From the NCBI GenBank assembly GCA_949358305.1, contig OX442318.1:13560517-13624516 (forward strand): DNA of 64,000 bases. Reading direction: 5' to 3'. Source of the stretch: Strigamia acuminata (Eukaryota; Arthropoda; Chilopoda; Geophilomorpha; Linotaeniidae). A model generated the notes under the pieces. It was not told the origin of the DNA. It did not search any database and was given only the letters and a program-made list of their open reading frames with translations. Shown here piece after piece: positions 58,210 through 64,000 of this stretch (its first letter is position 1; each line of letters opens with the position of its first letter). A program made the translations under genes and the position numbers.

Positions 58210-61200
58210 ATGGACGCCCTTGATCGTTTGCGCGCTCAACAAGCCACGTCCAGAGAAGGAGCCAAGCGGTTATGTAATGCGGTACTCGTCGAATTAGCCA
58301 ACGTTGCTCCAGAAATCCTCGCGTTGAAACGATTAAAAAACCAGTTGTTAGCAAAGAGTGAACAATTGACAGCGCTCGACGATAAGATATCGCCGATGAT
58401 TGTTACGCGTGCGGATTTGGAGAAAGAAGAAAGCGACAACGAAGATTTCCGTGAGTTGATAATCGACTCTCTTACCGATATTGAAGTCAAATTGGAAGAA
58501 CTTTTACGGCCACCAGCACCAGTTATACCCCCAGCGATTCCAATCGGCGGCAGCGCCACGAGCAACTCAGGCGAAGGGACAATAAAGCTGCCAAAGTTAG
58601 TAATGCGGAATTTCAGCGGGAATCCTGTTGAGTGGTCAAAGTTTTGGTCCAATTTCGAGTTGAGTGTCCACGGCAACGGTTCACTTACAGCAAAAGCCAA
58701 ATTCGTATATTTGAACTCAGTTCTCGAAGGTACTGCAGCAACAGTTGTTCATGGTCTCAAAATCAGCGATGAGAACTATGAAACTGCAGTGACTTTACTT
58801 CAAAATCGATTTGGGCGAAAAGAAGTCATCGTGAACGCTCACATTCAGACTTTGATGAAACTTAAACCAGTAAAACGAGTTAGCGACCTCGTTGAGTTGC
58901 GTAGACTCTACGACACGTGCGAATTGCATATTCGAAGTCTCGAGACTGAAGAAATCGATACAGCCACGTTTGGAATTGTATTGTGTCCATTGATACGAAA
59001 TGCGGTGCCTGACGTTATTGCACTTGATTTTGCACGCAAAAATAAAGAAAACACTCACGATATGAAACTGTTTTTGGAGTTTTTCAGAGCCGAACTGGAG
59101 TTACGAGAAGAACACGTAGCCGTGAGCGACCAGACAGAGAAACCAGCCGCCAAGACGTTCGTCGACTACAAGAAGCCGACGCGTAACGACAAAATAGCCT
59201 CAGCCAATGCATTGACTACCAACGTTTCATCATCCAGTTGCGTATTCTGCGACGATGCGTCGCACAAGAAAGAAGATTGTCCGCTCAACATTCCAGATCG
59301 ATTGAAGCGGTGCATGACGAAACGAACGTGTTTTAGATGTTTGGGCAGCAAACATATGGCACGCAGCTGTCCCCAGAAAGAGAAGTGTGTGAACTGCGAG
59401 CGGTTCCACCATATCCTGTTGTGCGAGACACCGACTACCAAGCCAGAGACCGTTCTTGTGTCGACGTTGACAGCAGCAGCAATTACAGCAGAGAACACTG
59501 ACTTATTTTTGCAAGTATTAATGACAAATGTGGAATCCAACTGTAAAACCAAGGCGGTGCAGTGCATGTTTGATGGCGGAAGCCACAGATCGTTTATTAG
59601 CCAGAAACTAGTGAATGAACTCGATGCCCAAGTAGTGGGAAAGCAGAACATGCAGATTTCTAGTTTTGGCGATTCCAAAACTGAAAGCGTTTGTCGTCGT
59701 CGCGTAAAAGTGACTTTGCGAAATATAACTGATACTAATAAATTTATTGATCTAGAATTAATTGAAGTACCAAGAATAACTCACTCAGTCGCGAGGCAGT
59801 CAGGACCAAACGTGCGCGAGATGTTGCGCAAACACAAGATCGCGTTAAACATCGACCAGATGTCGACCCAGCAAGACGAGGTGGCAATTTTAATTGGAGC
59901 GGACCACTTTTGGCGTATCGTAACAGGCGAATCAAAACGTTTAGATGAGGGATTGATGTGTCTTCACACGTCTCTCGGTTGGACAATCCACGGCGCGATC
60001 AGAAGCCAAGATGAAACGGTTAGACAGTCAGCAACCCACGTGAATCTTGTGCAGTACGAAGACCGACTCGACCACCTTCTTCAACGTTTTTGGGAGTTGG
60101 AAGCAGTAGGCATCCCCCACGAAACTCTCACCAGCGCCCAGGACGAAGATGATCAAGCAGTAGCAAAATTTAAAGAGTCCATCAACTGGACGGGTGAGCG
60201 GTACGAGGTGCGACTGCCTTGGTTGCTGGACAAATCAGAGTTGGACAGCAACTATCAAATTGCACTTAAGAGACTGTGGAATCTTGTTCGCAAGTTTAAA
60301 CAAAATCCGGACTTGTACCACCGCTATAAGAAGGTTCTGGACGACCAGAAAATCGCTGGAATAATCGAAACGGCCCCAGAAGTAGCCAACCAGACTGGGT
60401 GTTACTACCTCCCACATCGACCAGTAATTCGAGAGCGGAGAAGCACCACAAAATTGCGCATAGTCTACGACGCCTCGTCGCACGCGCAGAAGAGTCGCTC
60501 TCTCAACGACTGCCTGTTTACAGGGCCGAATCTCCTTCCAGAATTAATCAATGCCCTTTTATTTTTCAGACAATTCATTGTGGCATTGATTGGAGACATT
60601 AAACAAGCGTTTCATCAAATTTTGCTGGCGTTAGCTGACCGAGATGCGGTGAGGTTTCTGTGGATCGCGGATGGATGGGACGTTGAAGGACCAATCGTGT
60701 TGGAGATTCTCCGACAAACCAGAGTCCTATTTGGAGCATCTCCAAGTCCCTATCTCTTGAACGGAACGATACAACACCATCTCGAACAATATGCAGATCG
60801 TTTTCCCGAATTAATTATGAAATTGTTAAAGAGATTTTATGTTGATGACTTTTTGAACAGTGAAAAGACAACAACAGAAGCCATTGATGTCTACAAGAAG
60901 ACGTCAACCATCATGCTCGAAGCCAATATGGAGCTGGTGAAATGGTACAGCAATTCCCCAGTGCTACGAGAGCAATTTGCTGCTGACCATCCAACTGCAA
61001 CGTTCGAGGATGAGCAAAAAGTGTTGGGGTTAAAGTGGAACGGCGTTAGAGACGATTTATCACTGGAACTCGAGGATGTGAGGGCAACTTTAGAACGTGA
61101 TTCGAACACTAAACGTCAGGTTATTCAGTTGGTTGCACAGATATTCGATCCTTTAGGATTTGCTTCGCCGTTTACAGTTTCAGGAAAGCTGTTTTTCCAG

Positions 61201-63408
61201 CAGTTGTGGAAGTTGCAGATTGGGTGGGACAATCGTGTCCCCCTCGAACTTATCGAACAATGGGAGAAATGGAAAGTGCAGTTGCCATTGTTAGAACATA
61301 TTCGCGTGCCACGGCATTTTGGCTTGGATGCAGACCTGAACAATCACGAAATCCACCTTTTTTGTGATGCAAGCCCCTTAGCGTACGGGGTGGTGGCGTA
61401 CAATCGTGTGCGTCACCCAAATGGAAGTTGTAATGTATTTTTTATTCTTTCCAAATGCAGGATCGCACCAATTAAGACGATTACGTTGCCCAGACTCGAG
61501 TTGATGGGAGCTTTGCTGCTGGCCAGAATTGCGCACAGACTGAAACAATTCACCACTGCAAAAGTTACAGCTTGGACAGATTCGACAATCGTTTTGTGTT
61601 GGTTGAACGAGAAAAGGAAAGCCATTCCATTCGTAGCCAGGAGAGTGGAGGAAATCCAGATACACGTACCTTTTTCGAGTTGGCGACACTGTCCAGGAGT
61701 CCAGAATCCAGCAGACCTTCTAACACGAGGGATAGATGCAGAGGCGTTGATTCAAGCGAATACGTGGTGGAATGGCCCCGAGTGGCTTGTGAAGGACGAG
61801 AACGAATGGCCAGACATTAAAATAGACGAGAATAGCGACGAGATCGATTCAGATGACTATTTGGCAGCAGCAGCCGTGATTCCAGAGCCACCATTGATGG
61901 ACGAGCCATCAAAATACGGCAGCTGGAGACGATTAGTACGAGTGACCGGATGGGTGCAAAGATTCGTCAAAAACACCAGAGACAAAGTTAGAAATGGCGC
62001 ACCGTTGACGGTGGATGAATTATCGGCAGCAGAGCTTTATTGGCTTCGTGTAATGCAACAATCGAACTTTGCAACAGAACTCGCAGCACTCAGCCATCGT
62101 CAGGAGTTCGCTCATAACTCTTTTTTGAACAAAGTCTCGTGTTATATAGACGAAAATGGTTTAATGCGATTGAATACCAGATTGCGATGGGCAAAAATCG
62201 ACAGCAACATGAAAAATCCTTATGTTTTGCCCTCAAATCACATTTTAACCACTCTTATCGTTTCAGAAGCACATCAAAGAATTTTCCACGGTGGACTTGG
62301 AGAGACTTTGGCAGAAATTCGTCAAAAGTTTTGGATGCCAAAGCTGAGAAGGACAGTAAAAAGCGTGTTACACAAATGTTTCGTGTGCAAGCGAGTGCAA
62401 GGACGTTTCGTGCGCCAGACAGAATCATCGTTGCCACCAGATCGTGTCACTCAAGCTGAGCCATTTCAAGTCGTTGGAGTCGACTTCGCGGGCCCATTGT
62501 ACCAACGTAGTGGAGAAAAATGCTACATCGTCGTGTTCACGTGTGCGGTTGTTCGAGCCGTGCACTTGGAATTAGTTTCAAGCATGAATACGGAGCGATT
62601 CATTCAGGCATTGAAACGATTTTTTGCGCGCAGAGGAGTCCCAAGCACGATCTACTCCGACAATGCGCTGACGTTCAAGCGAACAGAGAAAGAACTTTGT
62701 GTTTTGTTGAATGCAGTGAGAGGTGAACAGATACAAGGATTTCTGACCGAACGAGGCGTGAAATGGCAGTATATAGTCGAACGTGCACCGTGGTGGGGTG
62801 GCTTTTGGGAGCGAATGGTGAAGTCAACTAAGTCCAGCTTGAAAAAGGTCTTGGGAAAGTCATCCCTAGATTTTGAAGAATTGACAACCATTCTCTCGGA
62901 AGTCGAGTCGTGCATAAATTCGCGACCACTCTCCTACGTATACACTGAAGACGAAGACAGTCACCCACTCACTCCAGCTCATTTTCTGGTCGGAAAACGA
63001 AGCTGTACTTTGCCAGACCCCAGCCAAAAAACGATTCAACAGTTGCCATCGACATCAGTCACGATTTTGAAGCGTTGGAAACTCCGTCAACTGAAGTTAG
63101 GACATTGGTGGACGCGATGGCAAAAGGAATATCTCACCGAGCTGAGAGTTCACCGTAAAAATGATAAGAATTCACGAGAAGTTAAACAAGGAGATGTAGT
63201 TCTCGTAGAAGAGTTAAACCAGCCCAGGATGACCTGGAAAATAGGAAGAGTCGTTGAGATATTCCGTGGACGAGACGGTCGTGTTCGCGCATGTGAGATA
63301 AAGTTACCAGTCGGAAAGAACTTGCGTCGACCAGTACAGCGATTGTGCGTTCTGGAAACTCACGACATGGAAGAGTTGAGTGGTGATACCACTCCGGCCC
63401 CAGTGTGA
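58210..63408 (+). CDS. BEL/Pao gag-pol polyprotein, 1732 aa
   Basis: One intact frame from ATG 58210. A non-ATG extension to 58192 is open but unlikely to be used. Order: gag-like region (NPVEWSKFWSNFE, about 140-250); zinc knuckles (CVFC...H....C from about 344, CFRCLGSKH from about 374); aspartic-protease-like MFDGGSHRSF (about 455); reverse transcriptase with GDIKQAFHQI and the catalytic YVDD (about 877-880); RNase H (LFCDASPLAYG, Asp about 1053, then TLPRLELMGA and AWTDST); integrase with a histidine/cysteine zinc site (CFVCKRV) and catalytic residues near D1425 (VDFAG), D1484 (YSDNA) and E1534 (FWERM). The protease reads DGG where DSG or DTG is usual. The stop codon lies inside the first bases of the 3' LTR. 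Confidence 0.93.
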   Translation: MDALDRLRAQQATSREGAKRLCNAVLVELANVAPEILALKRLKNQLLAKSEQLTALDDKISPMIVTRADLEKEESDNEDFRELIIDSLTDIEVKLEELLRPPAPVIPPAIPIGGSATSNSGEGTIKLPKLVMRNFSGNPVEWSKFWSNFELSVHGNGSLTAKAKFVYLNSVLEGTAATVVHGLKISDENYETAVTLLQNRFGRKEVIVNAHIQTLMKLKPVKRVSDLVELRRLYDTCELHIRSLETEEIDTATFGIVLCPLIRNAVPDVIALDFARKNKENTHDMKLFLEFFRAELELREEHVAVSDQTEKPAAKTFVDYKKPTRNDKIASANALTTNVSSSSCVFCDDASHKKEDCPLNIPDRLKRCMTKRTCFRCLGSKHMARSCPQKEKCVNCERFHHILLCETPTTKPETVLVSTLTAAAITAENTDLFLQVLMTNVESNCKTKAVQCMFDGGSHRSFISQKLVNELDAQVVGKQNMQISSFGDSKTESVCRRRVKVTLRNITDTNKFIDLELIEVPRITHSVARQSGPNVREMLRKHKIALNIDQMSTQQDEVAILIGADHFWRIVTGESKRLDEGLMCLHTSLGWTIHGAIRSQDETVRQSATHVNLVQYEDRLDHLLQRFWELEAVGIPHETLTSAQDEDDQAVAKFKESINWTGERYEVRLPWLLDKSELDSNYQIALKRLWNLVRKFKQNPDLYHRYKKVLDDQKIAGIIETAPEVANQTGCYYLPHRPVIRERRSTTKLRIVYDASSHAQKSRSLNDCLFTGPNLLPELINALLFFRQFIVALIGDIKQAFHQILLALADRDAVRFLWIADGWDVEGPIVLEILRQTRVLFGASPSPYLLNGTIQHHLEQYADRFPELIMKLLKRFYVDDFLNSEKTTTEAIDVYKKTSTIMLEANMELVKWYSNSPVLREQFAADHPTATFEDEQKVLGLKWNGVRDDLSLELEDVRATLERDSNTKRQVIQLVAQIFDPLGFASPFTVSGKLFFQQLWKLQIGWDNRVPLELIEQWEKWKVQLPLLEHIRVPRHFGLDADLNNHEIHLFCDASPLAYGVVAYNRVRHPNGSCNVFFILSKCRIAPIKTITLPRLELMGALLLARIAHRLKQFTTAKVTAWTDSTIVLCWLNEKRKAIPFVARRVEEIQIHVPFSSWRHCPGVQNPADLLTRGIDAEALIQANTWWNGPEWLVKDENEWPDIKIDENSDEIDSDDYLAAAAVIPEPPLMDEPSKYGSWRRLVRVTGWVQRFVKNTRDKVRNGAPLTVDELSAAELYWLRVMQQSNFATELAALSHRQEFAHNSFLNKVSCYIDENGLMRLNTRLRWAKIDSNMKNPYVLPSNHILTTLIVSEAHQRIFHGGLGETLAEIRQKFWMPKLRRTVKSVLHKCFVCKRVQGRFVRQTESSLPPDRVTQAEPFQVVGVDFAGPLYQRSGEKCYIVVFTCAVVRAVHLELVSSMNTERFIQALKRFFARRGVPSTIYSDNALTFKRTEKELCVLLNAVRGEQIQGFLTERGVKWQYIVERAPWWGGFWERMVKSTKSSLKKVLGKSSLDFEELTTILSEVESCINSRPLSYVYTEDEDSHPLTPAHFLVGKRSCTLPDPSQKTIQQLPSTSVTILKRWKLRQLKLGHWWTRWQKEYLTELRVHRKNDKNSREVKQGDVVLVEELNQPRMTWKIGRVVEIFRGRDGRVRACEIKLPVGKNLRRPVQRLCVLETHDMEELSGDTTPAPV

Positions 63409-63732
63409 AAACTGGCGTTGTTAGAAGTAACAAGGTCGCACGAGTTCGAGGGAAAGAGCACGGCGCAGCACAGAGAAGCCAACCTGCAGGAGGTGTTTTT
63501 GAGTGATATTGGATGACGCGTGACCGGAAGTGCTGTAAAAGTGTCATAAATTATCTTGTTTCACCCTTTGTTCCCCTGAATTTGTACTTGTGACCCCCAG
63601 AAATTACAATAAACTTGTTCTTAACCCAAAAAAGACATGCTTTATTTCGAGAATTCATAAAAGTTAGAAAAGTAGTAAATTTACACAGTTTTAGTCAAAA
63701 TTAGTTACAAATCGACTTTGCGAATCTTCAAA
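63404..63732 (+). mobile_element. 3' LTR of the BEL/Pao element
   Basis: 329 bp, matching the 5' LTR over its whole length as read by eye. It is followed by the CTCCT target duplication and NLR copy F sequence. No clear purine tract precedes it, because the coding frame runs into the LTR. Confidence 0.9.
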
Positions 63733-63737
63733 CTCCT

Positions 63738-64000
63738 CTAGTACCCATAAATCAAGAGATTGGACCTGATTATATTCCAGGAGATTCGTGACAACCTTTA
63801 ACGAAAATTCGGTCGAAACTGTTATTTGTAGACGCCGATATTTGACTTTTCTCAATGTTGTCTGAACGTCAATAAATTTCAAAAATGCTTCTGCGATCGT
63901 GTGATTTATGATCTTCAATTCACACGACTCGATGGTTGATGACGATGCAGCAAAACTTAAACAGTCTATTAATGTTGCCTCTCGGAGACGTGGGTGGAAA
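63738..64000 (-). pseudogene. NLR copy F, middle part (runs off the window)
   Basis: The minus-strand frame encodes the segment that in copy B reads IESCELHILNAEVAEAFLK through FALNVVANLLDNNQVQSL, with close matches here (AEAFLKFID, FSLKVVTNLLEYNQVQSLDL). It continues beyond position 64000, so the NACHT domain and N-terminal exons of copy F are outside the window. It is separated from its 3' part by the BEL element. Confidence 0.8.

Larger units (their letters stand above)
57782..63732 (+). mobile_element. Complete BEL/Pao LTR retrotransposon (5951 bp), inserted in NLR copy F
   Basis: Two 329-bp LTRs flank one uninterrupted gag-pol frame. A 5-bp target duplication CTCCT lies at 57777-57781 and 63733-63737. 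The intact frame and LTR pair suggest a very young, potentially active copy. The element reads opposite to the NLR gene. The LTR ends AAA rather than the usual CA, as judged from the primer-binding site and target duplication. Confidence 0.93.

Overview
This is animal nuclear DNA: split genes with GT-AG introns, AT-rich spacers, and many transposable elements. The class of animal is not certain. The large multi-exon gene has a TATA box about 30 bp upstream of a TCAGT-type initiator, introns are tiny (56-75 bp), and BEL/Pao, Gypsy-like, hAT and pogo elements are all present. Together these fit an arthropod or a related invertebrate better than a vertebrate. I found no tRNA, rRNA or CRISPR.

Layout. 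1-3.1 kb: a CpG-rich block, low-complexity DNA, a MITE and a possible TATA promoter with a short first exon on the minus strand. 3.1-15.1 kb: gene-poor, with a 166-bp satellite, a 21-bp minisatellite, MITEs and a SINE-like repeat. 15.2-17.5 kb (minus): a three-exon leucine-rich-repeat gene whose N-terminus carries a VHL-box-like motif, suggesting a Cullin-2/Elongin BC substrate receptor. 18.3-26.5 kb (minus): two NACHT-LRR (NLR-like) genes, A broken and B intact. 28.1-34.5 kb (minus): a two-exon gene for a secreted 1720-aa protein made of about 16 tandem repeats of roughly 92 aa, of no family I recognise. 35-38 kb: three non-autonomous DNA transposons. 39.2-64 kb (minus): four more NLR copies. 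C is a 3' fragment, D is intact, E is split by a 6.9-kb LTR element, and F is split by a complete 5.95-kb BEL/Pao element and runs off the window.

The NLR cluster is a tandem array with shared exon structure: two very short N-terminal exons, then one exon of about 2.9 kb holding NACHT and a degenerate LRR region. The spliced models for B (1101 aa) and D (1054 aa) close in frame, which supports them. In place of a recognisable CARD, DEATH or PYD domain, each of the two small exons encodes a short alternating-hydrophobic, Gly/Asn-rich segment. This could be an undescribed signalling motif.

The array is being remodelled. A has lost its first exon and carries a 20-bp frameshifting deletion. B has had its stop codon overwritten by a CAGCTG-rich repeat. 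C is truncated beside a solo LTR. E and F carry separate LTR insertions with matching target duplications and LTR pairs that look identical by eye. The Gypsy-like element in E has a gutted pol but keeps an intact 354-aa ORF with a DnaJ-type zinc motif. All calls come from reading the sequence, and no database search was possible.
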